Of a DNA stretch of 64,000 nt, positions 43,645 to 54,659 are shown piece after piece. The stretch is from Galeruca laticollis (lineage: Eukaryota; Arthropoda; Insecta; Coleoptera; Chrysomelidae). The notes beneath the pieces are model-generated. The model ran no database searches, was not told the DNA's origin, and was given only the letters and a program-made list of their open reading frames with translations. Where the stretch lies: assembly GCA_963921935.1 (NCBI GenBank), contig OY998177.1, positions 109,670,067 through 109,734,066 of the forward strand. The letters are read 5' to 3'. The first letter of the stretch is position 1. Each line of letters starts with the position of its first letter. Position numbers and translations under genes: made by a program.

Positions 43645-43730
43645 TGGTAAACCTTCATTTTAAATATATATCTTATTGTCAAAAGTGAAATAATTCTGAT
43701 TAATGCATATATCAAATAAATTAAGTATAT

Positions 43731-45085
43731 TGGCAAAGAAGCTCAACAATATACTCAATACTTACGGATATGAATCTCAGTACTCAATTAGAAATTCTAT
43801 AGAACTAATCAAAAAGTTGCAAGCAATCCACTTACAAGATAACTATAAACTCATATCGTTCGATGTAACTAACATGTTTACTAAAATTCCTCCTCAAGAA
43901 TGTCTAATACTTGTAAGAAAATTACTAGAAGATAAAAATATTAATCAAGGAATAATATCAGATATACTTGATTTATTTGATGTATGCATTAATCAGAATT
44001 ATTTCACTTCTGACAATAAGATATATATTCAAAATGAAGGTTTACCAATGGGAAGCCCTATATCACCTATTTTAGCAAACATTTTTATGGACAATTCAGA
44101 AAGAAAGATCTTTGAACGTAATATTTCGAAAAATATTTTATTTTGGTATAGATATGTAGATGACATATTAGCTTGTTTTATGGGTAGTGAACGACAATTA
44201 GATGTATTTTTCAACCACATCAATAATTTACACCCGAAAATTAAATTTACATTAGAAATTGAAGAAAATAGCTCAATCAATTTTCATGATTTAAAAATTC
44301 AAAGAGTTAATAATGTACTTGATTATTCAATTTACCGAAAACCAACACAAACTGATGTAACAATTCCATTCAATTCTAACCACCCTGTATCACACAGACT
44401 AGCAGCATATAATTCAATGATACATAGAGCTTCTTCAGTTCCTATGAACGAATGTAATTTTGATAGAGAGATTAATACAATTAGACAAATAGCAACATCT
44501 AACGGTTATCCATTAGATATGATAAATAAGCTAATTGGTAAAAAAGAGGAAAAAGTGGCATTACAACTAATATATCCTAAACAAGCTGATGAAATTAAAA
44601 CCTATAAAACCATCACATATGCAGGAAATATTTCTAATAATATTCCAAAGATAATATCTTCAGCAACGAATACAACAATTTTTTTTAAAACAGAAAGTAA
44701 CGTTAGTACAAAATTGTTGAATGTAAAAACAAAAATACCACTATTAAAGAAGTCAGATATATATAAACTCAAATGTCCAGAATGTAATGCTGTCTATTTG
44801 GGTCAGACCCTTAGGAATTTTGAAATACGATACAGTGAGCACTTACGAGCATACAGATTAAAACAACCAGATAAATCCCACTACCCAAAACATATACTTG
44901 ACACCAATCATTCATTGACACCTAACACAAAACTAGAAGTACTGCATATTTGTGAAAAGAAACAAGAACTGGATTTCCTTGAAGAACTGGAAATTAGAAG
45001 ACATTTAAGAAACCCACAATATGAAGTTGTCAATGAACAGTTAAATCTAGGGAATTCTCCACTAATAAACTGTCTCCTTAAGTGA
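43731..45085 (+). CDS. PLE reverse transcriptase and GIY-YIG endonuclease (right arm)
   Basis: About 450 codons, the longest frame in the window. Its first ~9 residues before 43731 are read from the other arm. Motifs: LISFDVTNMFTKIPPQECL (motif A Asp), NEGLPMGSPISPILANIF (B), YRYVDDILACFMG (C), the thumb, then IYKLKCPECNAVYLGQT joined to FEIRYSEHLRAY: the GIY-YIG fold with its preceding Cys pair and the downstream Arg, His and Glu (LEELEIRRH). PLEs nick DNA with this nuclease and prime reverse transcription. The N-terminal DKGN and RT motif 1-2 region is absent, so the copy is 5'-truncated, though otherwise uninterrupted. The stop is at 45083-45085. Confidence 0.92.
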
Positions 45086-45333
45086 TAATTGTAAAGATCA
45101 GCAGATATAGTTTTCCTGGTTTTCTATATCATTGCACAGTTATACTGATCTTAATTGGAAAAATGATATCCAGGATATCACCATAGGGCTAATAATATCT
45201 AAGCTTCAATATATGTAATATCACATCTTCTTCTTTTTTCTATAAACATATATTAAGCCAATCACAAGTTAGGTTACTTCTTGGTCTAGCCAAATATAAC
45301 TACTAAACATCAGGTAGGCATAAAATGAAATGT

Positions 45334-45395
45334 AACTTCTTCCATTCTGACGATGATATTGATTTATCGAAACAATTGTCAATTTTTTAGAATTT
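45334..45395 (+). ncRNA. Hammerhead ribozyme-like motif, PLE right arm (T5)
   Basis: CTGACGA at 45347-45353, GAAA at 45369-45372 and GTC ending at 45380. The internal loop of helix I differs (TCC for GTC), but both helix I segments can still pair. Confidence 0.65.
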
Positions 45396-45513
45396 TCAAT
45401 AACTTGTATTATATTGTGGAATTAACTAGAGACCTTGAGTTTCATTTAAAAACACTAATATGAGCATATTCCACGAAGTAAGGGTCGGGACAGTCAATTT
45501 AATTCTGGGAAAT

Positions 45514-47062
45514 TTTCAATGTAAACATAATCTCTAGAAATTGTCATAACAAAACGGATTACAAATAATACGTCTGAGCACGTGTTTCCAGCAGAGTGCG
45601 AATTGAATTTTTTTATTGATCTATGATGGAATGTTACCACATCTGAGCAACGGCGCAATTAATTTTGGGAACGTCTTTAAGACTGTTAGTTTTAAGATTT
45701 TGGGTCAGAATTGAATTCTTTATTGATTTTACTCAATAATGGAGAAGACTGTAAGGATTTATAATATGAAGAAGACATGCAGTTCAAATCAATTACGAAT
45801 ACACCTTATAAGATTTCTATCGCCTCAGTCCGCTACTGTATAGTAATATCTTAGAATAAAGGTAAACCGCTGTTGATGTTTGCCTTGCAGAGTACTTAGT
45901 GCTTCGTTTTTTGTAGTAAGTAGGCTAGTTTTTGCGATTGATTCGTGATTGCTCTTATTCATGACTCACGTGATGCATTTTAAAAATCTAAGTAGAATAA
46001 GGAAGAGGTGTGCTGTTTTATTTTGTGGCTACGATTTTTCCACAAACCCACCATCAATACATAACTGTTATGTAGTATTTTGTTGAAAAACGGTCACGTT
46101 CTCATTTTACAGTTCGTTCATTATTCATTGAACGTATTAATAGTTTATTTATACTCAATAGTAAGTACTTAGCATTTAGAATTTGAATGAAAAGTTATTA
46201 TGCAATAACAAATAATAGAAAAATTACAATATCAAGCCAAACTCTAAGATGAGTCAAAAAAGGCTTTTTTATTCTACAATTATGTTTGATAATTGGAAGA
46301 AGTTTGTTATTTTGGAATTATTTACTTCTGCTGGCAGTCCCCATGGCTGCATTTTTTTTTCACAATATCATCTATTGTTTTGAATGGAGGATGGAGACCT
46401 TTCGTAATTATGAGGTCCTGGATTGCGGCACAAAAAGCCCTTAGGTAAATCCTCCCCAGTTTGCCAAATTCTACCTATCATAGTAACAGGGCTATCTTTG
46501 CATAATATGTTATATTTATTTACTGTCTACGGTGAATGTGTAACAGAATACACACTGATTGAATGTTAAATATGTATGTAGTAGATAAAAGAATTTCACC
46601 TCTATACTCCCCCATGTTACCCTCCATATTCCTTGAAAATAATTCGCGTATGGAGGTGAGTTCAACAAATAAAGTGACTATCTAGTTATCTCGAAACTCA
46701 TTCATACATTCATCAATTTTCTTTCGTATACAGCACGCTTGTGCTACAATATCCAAAATTCTCAAAACAAAGAGAAATTCAGTTTGGAGAAAGTTTTTCA
46801 TCATTTGATAGAATAGCCTTCCAGGGATATTCTAATATTATTATGCTCTGACGCGAACAATTAAATTCGTAGTTTATAAAAATACCTTTTAATTCTACAA
46901 ACTAGAATGAGACTTTACAAGTAGGAAGCTATATAAAATCTGAATGCGATAATAAAAAACGTTGTGTAGTAAACAATCCGTGAGATGGCAATTCAGCAAT
47001 CTAGTGGTGTCCTATTACCTTATGCGTTCGTTCCCATAACTCCTCAGCCATTAGACAGAAAT
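45514..47062. other. AT-rich DNA, no gene recognised
   Basis: A GC-richer patch at 46330-46490 gives a short minus-strand frame (GRIWQTGEDLPKGFLCRNPG) that I do not recognise. The rest is AT-rich without motifs. Confidence 0.4.
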
Positions 47063-47478
47063 TCAGAATTTCAGAGTTTCAAATTTTGGGAACCATTCTG
47101 GATTTCTTGGCCTTGGCTTCTTCTTCGGGTTCAAGGCGTCAATAAATAGGCATATGACTTTAGATATTAAATTCTCTTTTTCCTCTTCCTGTATACCTGA
47201 TACTATTAAGGAATTTTCCCTATTTTTTAATTCAAACTGATCCATACGGTCAGCAACTCTTGGGATTTCTTCTTTATTTGTCTTCACTTCTATTTCCATA
47301 TTAGTAAATCTTGATAAGAAGTCATCTAATTTTCTTTCCATAGACTCAAAGCTTTTACCTGTATTTGTTCATCAATTTTGGTGTTTATCTTTGGCAAAAT
47401 TTTATTTAATATAATAGATTCTAACATATTTTCGTCCACCGCTCCAGTTACACTTCCACTTCTTGTTTTTTGATTCAT
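47063..47478 (-). pseudogene. LINE ORF1-like coiled-coil fragment
   Basis: It starts MNQKTRSGSVTGAV at 47478. After a frameshift near 47345 it continues MERKLDDFLSRFTNMEIEVK, MDQFELKNRENSLIVSGIQE. The coiled coil followed by a RENSLIVSGI-x-E block is the pattern of ORF1-type proteins of insect LINEs. No RT is adjacent. Its ORF2 may have been lost. Confidence 0.55.
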
Positions 47479-48226
47479 TGTCAGGTATGTAGGCAAAATC
47501 TGGCAGCAAAGTGCAGAATTTTCAACTTGATTGTGATTATAATGATATTATACAAATTATTCACTTTGAATGGGAGAATGTGTCACACAAATTGCACTAC
47601 TCTCTGTACGGACACTTTTACTACTAGTTATCTAAGGCTAACTGCTACAAATGTGAAAATTCCACAAAATAACTTAATTTATTCGGAGCTCACATAAACG
47701 ATGTCTACACTCGGACGACCATTACTATTCATATATATATGTGGTTGGATAAGTTTTAGCAATTAATCTTATCTCCGTTCAAATTTTGTGTGACAAGTAT
47801 AAAACATATCTTCATATCTTAACCTACCCTGTAGTTTGAAACTGTACTGTCGCCGTCTCAGTTTGATGCATGTCGCGATTGTGAACAGGAGATATGGGAA
47901 ATTAAATCTTCCTAGTCCCCATAATCTTCGACTGCTACCACAGTTTGTTTTCCATTCGAATAAAGTGAACGGTATAAAAATTTGTTTCGATATACACGAC
48001 GTTGCCGATTCCAATCTGCGTCTTGCTAAAAACCGATTACGGAATAATTCATTCCCTTTATTAATTTATACATAGCCTTAACAAGTTCGAAACAAGTTTA
48101 TAAGAAATAAGCGACGTACATTCTATGCATGTAACGCTATACTTACACTGCAATTTCTTATAATTATTTATCAGATAATCTGACATCCTTATCCACATGC
48201 GTGATTGTTAAAGTAGTAAATTCTGA
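47479..48226. other. Spacer before assembly gap
   Basis: No coding similarity recognised. Confidence 0.4.
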
Positions 48227-48426
48227 NNNNNNNNNNNNNNNNNNNNNNNNNNNNNNNNNNNNNNNNNNNNNNNNNNNNNNNNNNNNNNNNNNNNNNNNNN
48301 NNNNNNNNNNNNNNNNNNNNNNNNNNNNNNNNNNNNNNNNNNNNNNNNNNNNNNNNNNNNNNNNNNNNNNNNNNNNNNNNNNNNNNNNNNNNNNNNNNNN
48401 NNNNNNNNNNNNNNNNNNNNNNNNNN
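48227..48426. other. Assembly gap (200 N)
   Basis: Exactly 200 N, a conventional placeholder, so the true length is unknown. Confidence 0.99.
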
Positions 48427-48719
48427 GTACAACAGATTATGAAATTAGCTAAGGTAATTCTTTTGGATAATAATATGTAAAGCAAACTTAGGTTTCTATT
48501 GCTTGAGCTACAAAACCAAATATTTTCTCTCAATTTATATCCTGCTATTTTAGTTGTAGTTATTAAAGTAATCGGCACAATATTTTCGATTTCCAGATCA
48601 GGACTCCTATTTTCGAACACAAACGATCGAGATCCGTGAACGAAAACATAAGCTTTCGAACGAAACTATTTTAACATCATTTTCGAACTGGAGATTATTT
48701 TTCGTCTATACATACATTT

Positions 48720-49160
48720 TCGTATATAAAAAAAAGAAATTGGTAACAAAGAAAATTAGAAGGTTGTCAGAAACAAATAGTGAATCTGATGTTAGCAAAG
48801 CTGTTTGCGATAACTACGACTAAGGCGATTCTAAAAATTTTGACGATGTTGAACGTATAGATAACCCTTTTGAAGTATGTGGCATTTGTGGTGAATTCAG
48901 TCGCGAATGGTACAGATGCGGTGGCTGTTTGTAATACATGGAATCATGCAGCATGTAGTGATGCTGATCGAGCTGAAGCTTATCTAAGTGATTATTGCAC
49001 TGTTAATTTAAAATATGTTTAATGGGCTTAAGATGTTAATAAATAGGTTATAAAAAGCTCTTAATTTCCATGCTTTATTATCGAAAAATATGTAAAATAA
49101 TGCGCACAATTCCCCACCCTCTGCGTACAATTACCCCATAAGGTGGGGAATTGTGCACTT
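48720..49160 (+). pseudogene. Second pogo-like transposon: C-terminal PHD-like finger and end
   Basis: Plus-strand frames read KKIRRLSETNSESDVSKAVC, then PFEVCGICGEFSREWYRCGG followed by a frame change into CNTWNHAACSDADRAEAYLS and DYC. The Cys pairs, Trp-Tyr and His-x-x-Cys spacing match the PHD-like finger that ends many pogo-group transposases. Just downstream, inverted words GTGCACAATTCCCCACC occur. The catalytic part would lie upstream, in or beyond the gap. Confidence 0.65.
49101..49158. repeat. Inverted end motifs of second pogo-like element
   Basis: TGCGCACAATTCCCCACC (49101-49118) and GGTGGGGAATTGTGCAC (49142-49158) form a hairpin with a 23-base loop holding a third related word, GTACAATTACCCCA. 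Confidence 0.7.
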
Positions 49161-49835
49161 TGTACTTTTTTATTGTGGTATTTGTGTTACGCGAAGAAGC
49201 GCTTGTCCGTCGATAATTTTTTATCATTATGCCTGCCGACGTGGACGGATGACAGACGGTGCCATCGAGAAGCGATTCAGTTCTCCTTAGGTGGTCATTG
49301 TGAACACTGGCAAGTCTTTTAACAAAATTCGGACGTGCTCTGGAGCCATAAAGTTGGAAAAATACAATAATTTTGCGTAGTGAAAGAGAATACCGTCTAA
49401 TGCGGCATCTGGAAGGTCTGACCCGATTATTTGTTGAGCCGGCGTGTGTCTATGGCCAGTGAGTAGAAGTAAATTTGTTGGATTTAAAAATCAAGGGGAT
49501 ATTTCAGTTGACGGCCTCGTGAGAAGGACTCGTTATCAAGGGGGTTTTAAATTTTGGATTTTATTCAATGATTGAAGCCTGCGAAGTCAGCCAGGCCAGT
49601 AACCAGGAGGGCTGGAATATTTTGAAGCGACTACAACTGCTGTTCTGACGAAGGAAAAATCACTTGTAACAGTCATTTTCCTATTAAGCTATTGCATAGC
49701 TTCTATCGCGGGCCTTGAGCGTGGAGACCGAATCCAGAAATTCCGTAACGAAAATAACCTAACACCACCCACTCCGACCGGCACAGGTATATAGGTATTT
49801 ATCATCTATGTACGACAGTGAATATCTGAATCAAA
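49159..49835. other. GC-richer non-coding patch
   Basis: Noticeably richer in G and C than its surroundings, with stops in all frames. It might be a terminal or leader region of an unidentified element. No LTR pair was seen. Confidence 0.35.
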
Positions 49836-49859
49836 ACAGAAAGTAACGTTAGTACCAAA

Positions 49860-50228
49860 TTGTTAAATGTAAAAACAAAAATACCACTATTGAAGAAGTC
49901 AGGTATATATAAACTCAAATGTCCAGAATGTAATGCTGTCTATTTGGATCAGACCCTTAGGAATTTTGAAATCCGATACAGTGAACACTTACGAGCATAC
50001 AGGTTAAAACTACCAGATAAATCCCAGTACTCAAAACATCTACTTGACACCAATCAATCATTGACACATAACACAAAACTAGAAGTGCTGCATATTTGTG
50101 ATAAGAAACAAGAATTGGATTTCCTTGAAGGATTGGAAATTAGAAGACATTTAAGAAACCCACAATATGAAGTTGTCAATGAACAGTTAAATCTAGGGAG
50201 TTCTCCAATAATAAACTGTCTTAAGTGA
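49860..50228 (+). pseudogene. PLE GIY-YIG endonuclease fragment
   Basis: The frame holds SGIYKLKCPECNAVYLDQTL and FEIRYSEHLRAYRLKLPDKS, then KKQELDFLEGLEIRRHLRNP. The YIG-type word YLGQT has become YLDQT, changing a conserved Gly to Asp, which should disrupt the fold. The intact Cys-Pro-Glu-Cys segment confirms the part deleted in the dimer's left arm. Confidence 0.9.
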
Positions 50229-50479
50229 TAACTGTAAAGATCAGCAGATATAGTTTTCCTGGTTCTCTTCTATATCATTGCACAGTTATACTGATCTTAA
50301 TTGGAAAAATGATATCCAGGATATCACCATAGGGCTAATAATATCTAAGCTTCAATATTTGTAATATCACATTTTCTTCTTTTTTCTATAAACATATATT
50401 AAGTCAATCACAAGTTAGGTCACTTCTTGGTCTAGCCAAAAATAACTACTAAACATCAGGTAGGCATCAAATGAAATTT

Positions 50480-50541
50480 TACTTCTGTCATTCTGACGAT
50501 GATATTGATTTATCGAAACAATTGTCAATTTTTTAGAATTT
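50480..50541 (+). ncRNA. Hammerhead ribozyme-like motif in copy T6
   Basis: CTGACGA at 50493-50499, GAAA at 50515-50518 and GTC ending at 50526, with TTCT/AGAA helix I strands. Confidence 0.65.
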
Positions 50542-50605
50542 TCAATAGCTTTTATTATATTGTGGAATTAACTAAAAACCGTGAGTTCCATTTAAAACAT
50601 TAATT

Positions 50606-51227
50606 GGTCACTTGTATTCACTTTGGATGCTATATCGTGTTAACAAATCGAAATTTCTACAATAATGACCAAACATGTTTTATGTCTGGATTTACAGGAC
50701 CTGTTGTACTATCTCTGGTAAGCTGAATCATACATATTACCGCTCAACTATTTCAACTGTGATTTAATTTTAGTTGAAAAGTACGACTCTTTCCCTTCGC
50801 AATATTTCACGTTCATTCTTGATATCAGCTACCAGCGTCGATTGCATATAGTGTAATTACCAGATATTTTGTTCTATGGGTGAACGCATCATACAATCTA
50901 ATTGGCATATGTTGTTTCTACTTGTTACTTAAGTCCCTATGCACCGATTTCCTTCCACTTAATTTCATTTTGTAACTTCCATTCGTTAATATATTCTCTC
51001 TTCCAATGCGTATCCTCTAATGGATGTTCGCGATAGCATTTTACATCGCATCACATCCACTGTCTGATATTTCGCAGCCAAGACATTTTCTTCCTCCCGA
51101 TCCATCTCCGGTCTCCAATCTTGCCTTCGATCAGCAGATGTGAGGATTAATAAACTTGAATGTGGCACCCAAGCTTTGATTTATCTGGAATTCTGAGAAT
51201 AATTCTTCTTGTTATACTATAAAAAAA
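50606..51227. other. Spacer without recognised gene
   Basis: Short frames only. A minus-strand stretch at 50986-51168 (RRQDWRPEMDREEENVLAAK) is not recognised. The far end holds the left target duplication of the mini-dimer. Confidence 0.4.
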
Positions 51228-51242
51228 TTCACTGTTATTTAG

Positions 51243-51437
51243 TGTTTTTAAACGAAACTCACGGTCTCTAGTTAATTCCACAATATAATAAAAAATATTG
51301 AAAATTCTAAAAAATTGTCAATTTTTTAGAATCTTCAATAACTTTTATTATATCGTGGAATTAACTAGAGACCGTGAGTTTCATTTAAAAACACTAATAT
51401 GAGCATATTCCACGAAGTAAGGGTCGAGACAGTCAAT
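51243..51437. mobile_element. 195-bp palindromic PLE mini-dimer (T7) with target duplication
   Basis: Two inverted copies of the PLE segment downstream of the hammerhead, with outward 3' ends, flanked by a perfect 15-bp direct repeat TTCACTGTTATTTAG at 51228-51242 and 51438-51452. The arms meet within AATTGTCAATT (about 51314-51324), which in full copies spans the predicted cleavage site. The right arm extends about 45 bases further (ATGAGCATATTCCACG...GTCAA), the same 3' extension as the dimer's right arm at 45460-45497. Confidence 0.9.
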
Positions 51438-51452
51438 TTCACTGTTATTTAG

Positions 51453-53159
51453 GTATTCAATAGTTGATATATCGTTGAATGATTTTTTAGTGGTCAGACA
51501 TAAGGATTGTTTTCACTATAACCTTCTTTAGTTTCTCAAGTCCAAGTCTCACAAATAGTTTCCAAATAACATTGGTCGGTAGAATGAAACTTTATTGAAA
51601 CTCTACGACTCTCCACATGCTGCGTAGGTACTCCAATCTGTAAGGAACGTCTATCAGATCATTCACTCTCCTTAACAGTTATTTCAGCAGGTATGTCCAG
51701 TTTTTTCTGATTATATTCAATACTCCTTTTAGTGTAATCAGTCTTATCTCTAAATTCTCTTGGTCATGGTTCACAGTATTTCTTCTCTTCCATTCAATTG
51801 ATCCAACAGCGCGTATTATTGTTGAACCAGCTGTCATCCTCATTGAGAATTTAGTGGTTTTGTAGAAATTAAAATAACTTCCCAAAGGAAATAATTTCAT
51901 TAAATATACAAAAAGCTTCAATGAAATTTTATGACATTAGCATCTATTTTTAGAGAGTTTCTCAGATTCTTTTCAAAAATTTTGAAGATGTGCTAAAAAA
52001 GTTATAAATACATAAATTGTAGATTTTCGAATTTGTCACAATCTTACACCTTTGTGACAGTAAAAGAACCATGATGGCTTCTCCTCACCATTTCATAATA
52101 ATTCTGCCCATACCTATTTTACAATTTAACTCCTGGTCATATAATGGTGGCCATGTACTTTACCTCTTCCCTTTACTAGACGATGTTCTATGTGTGTGTT
52201 TGTATCAGTCGGTCTTCTGCTATCATATTCGTTTATCTCATAAATTCTTTGAATTTTCATAGACTTGTTGATTTTGTTATTTAAAATTCTCTTTCATACA
52301 TATGTCGATTTTTTATATTCGTCAAACATTTTTTGCTTCTCAGAAATCAGCACTCTCTTTGTAAAGAATCATTAATCAATTACGTGGAGATCCTAAGGGG
52401 AGGGGATTTCCAAAATCTCTACATACCTTTATTTCGGGGAGGAGGAGGGTTTAGGTTATTCTCATAATTCTCAAAAAAGCTAAAGTCGTCCTTACGTAAT
52501 GAATGAATGACCCCTAATAGCACACGTTTGTTAATTGAAAATTAATTTTGTCCTTTCCAAAATTAGTGGAACAGTCAACATTTTCATATATTGGTAAGTA
52601 TGTAATTCACACAATAATTCACACATACATTGCTGTATTAGGTTCTTAATCTGCTGGGGAAGTTTCGATGACACAATCCGCATAACTTTTACTAACGTTT
52701 CGAAGTTGTGGACATGAAAATTAATGTATAAACCTTACCTGTTCGTATATTATTTATATCCCTCTGTTGTTATCTCGACAAATTGAAAAAGCATGTGTTT
52801 GATGCCAGTGAATCGCCGGCTGATGCACACGTTTATTTTTTCTTTGGAAATAATTACGAGGTTCCAACAACAAATAATTTAGAATAGGTGAAACAAATAT
52901 TCAACGACTACACTTTCTGTCCTATTAGATACTAAATCTTGAGAGATGATCCTATAAAAATCTATAACAATCGGATTTGTTTTGTTAGTTAAACTTGTTA
53001 CTCGAAGTAGATATTGATTAGTAGACGCGAGTTTGATAGAAAAAATGGTTTTTATTTTCATTTTGAGTGGTGATGAGATACCACTGCATTTAAACATTAT
53101 TAAGAAACAGTTAATGAGACATTAAACATATTTTATTTATCCAAATTTGTATTACATAT
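51453..53159. other. AT-rich stretch without recognisable gene
   Basis: Both strands were inspected; nothing recognised. Confidence 0.5.
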
Positions 53160-53353
53160 TGTTATGTACTAGGCCACTCTACCTAGATGTCATTATTCTC
53201 TAACTAGTTTGGTAACATTGCATAGAAGTCGGTCAGACAGCCAGCGGTAGGTATTCTGTATCGTTATAAGTTCCAATTCATTCATTCCTTAAATTATAAT
53301 TATAACTCAATTCAGAACCTACGGTGTTTCATTTAGTACGTAGAATCACAACA
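53160..53353 (+). repeat. Putative 5' LTR of a gypsy element
   Basis: It starts TGTTATGTACTAGG and ends TCACAACA. The next bases, TTTTGGAGACGA, resemble the primer-binding region that follows 5' LTRs of insect gypsy elements. It lies about 90 bp before gag. The matching 3' LTR is not in the window, so this is inferred from position and end sequences. Confidence 0.45.
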
Positions 53354-53439
53354 TTTTGGAGACGAAAATCGGATACGAGTTATCTTTCAAAGGAAGTTGA
53401 AATAGAAGCCGTTTCTCAATACTGAAACAACAGAAATTA

Positions 53440-54390
53440 CAGTGATCAAAAAGTCAAGTCAAGTCAATGATATAGAGCCATTTAATGGCGTGGCTGAAGA
53501 GTTTGAAACATATCATGAGGTAGGGGGGGACGAGCTCAAAGTGTTGGATGTTCATAACCTTTGCTGGCACATGGGTACATCACACAAGACAATAAAAAAT
53601 TTAGCTGCACTGGGAAAGCCAGGAGAATTGACAAATGAAGATGTAGTGGACCTGTTGAAATCGCATTGTGCTCCTCCAGTGTCAGAAGATTTGTTTGTAA
53701 TAGATGTAACCCGAAACCTGATCACAGTGTTTCACAATACGTAGTGGAGTCAGAGAGTTCATGCAACTTTAAAACATTTGGTAGATTTCCAGATAACATT
53801 CTCGATTGCTTGTTTAACAGCGCAAGCATCAGTGGTTGCGTAAATGCAAGAGAAAGGTTTGTCAAAGGACAGTAGTTGATTAACTTACCTAAAAAGACAA
53901 AACTACAAATCACAAAGCAAGTCAAATGCAAGAAGTAGTTCGTATGATGATAACAATCCGTACAATAGTAGAAGTTGTGAAAAATGTGGCAGAGTTCATA
54001 AGAAAGCTGAATGTCCTGTAAAAAGGTGGAAGTGTTTCACTTGCCAAATGTTTGGTCATGACAGATATTTCTTTCCATCCAAGCCATAGCTAGGTGCAGT
54101 CCAGGAAACAGAGGATTTTGATACCACGGCAATCGTTGTGCAGTATGATGAGAGTGTGAACAGTGATTTATACAACCTCAATCAGGTATGTATCAGTAAT
54201 AGTAGTAGTTCTCCACATCACATCATCTTGAAAGTTAATAACCAACTAACTCAGTTTGAAGTTGACACAGGGGCATGTAAGCATAAGTTCGTGGAAATGT
54301 TGGATTTAACATTAATGCAAGTATTTTTCAGACAAAATACAGTGTCAGGTCAAACAATAAAAGTATTAGGCGAGTGTAGTAGATAATAAT
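53440..54390 (+). pseudogene. gypsy gag and protease remnant (plus strand)
   Basis: The gag frame (53442-53744) includes LGKPGELTNEDVVDLLKSHC, the region before nucleocapsid in Ty3/gypsy gag. At about 53970-54090, CEKCGRVHKKAEC and CFTCQMFGHDRYFF are two zinc knuckles; the last Cys of the second is lost. From 54138 the protease frame has NQLTQFEVDTGACKHKF with the catalytic DTGA. Several stops separate the parts. RT and later domains are absent. Gag packages the RNA and the protease matures the polyprotein. Confidence 0.85.
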
Positions 54391-54659
54391 AATAAAAAAA
54401 ATCAATTAGTAATTAGTCTAATTCAGCCTGAAAAAGAGTTTTTGATGTTTAATTTTCCTACTATTTACATGCACATTCATTCTTTCAGTTTCTACATGCA
54501 GAGCATGAATTTGTGAGAGCCCTACTCTAAATCTACTTCTACTATCTACACTCTAGTATTCCGGCGAGCATTTGGCTCTTGTCCAGGAATTTTCCAGAGG
54601 ACTTGATACAATCCGGTTTATTATATTCATTTGTTTCTGACTAGTGAAAGTTGACGTAG
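54391..54659. other. Spacer
   Basis: No recognised feature. Confidence 0.4.

Larger units (their letters stand above)
42401..45503. mobile_element. Head-to-head Penelope-like element dimer with target duplication
   Basis: Two 5'-truncated copies of one PLE family meet head to head at about 43730-43731, with both 3' ends pointing outward: left arm minus (42401-43730), right arm plus (43731-45503). The whole is bounded by a perfect 10-bp direct repeat TCTGGGAAAT at 42391-42400 and 45504-45513. The arms' proteins differ at roughly 10 of 230 shared positions, and the left arm lacks 171 bp, so they come from two templates. Confidence 0.88.
49836..50605 (+). mobile_element. Penelope-like element, 3' copy (T6)
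   Basis: A 5'-truncated plus-strand copy starting in the linker between RT and GIY-YIG (AAAACAGAAAGTAACGTTAG) and running through the whole 3' tail to TTTAAAACATT. No certain target duplication. Confidence 0.88.

Noticed and set aside
43412..43663. Plus-strand 83-residue frame in the PLE dimer, repeated at 44029-44280 minus
   Set aside because: The repeated antisense of the same RT block in the two arms, not a separate gene.
46330..46490. Short minus-strand frame GRIWQTGEDLPKGFLCRNPG
   Set aside because: Too short, no recognised family and no supporting neighbours.
48201..48620. Open frames across the N run
   Set aside because: They exist only because N was translated as X.
51679..51921. 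Minus-strand 80-residue frame
   Set aside because: No recognisable motif and composition like random AT-rich DNA.
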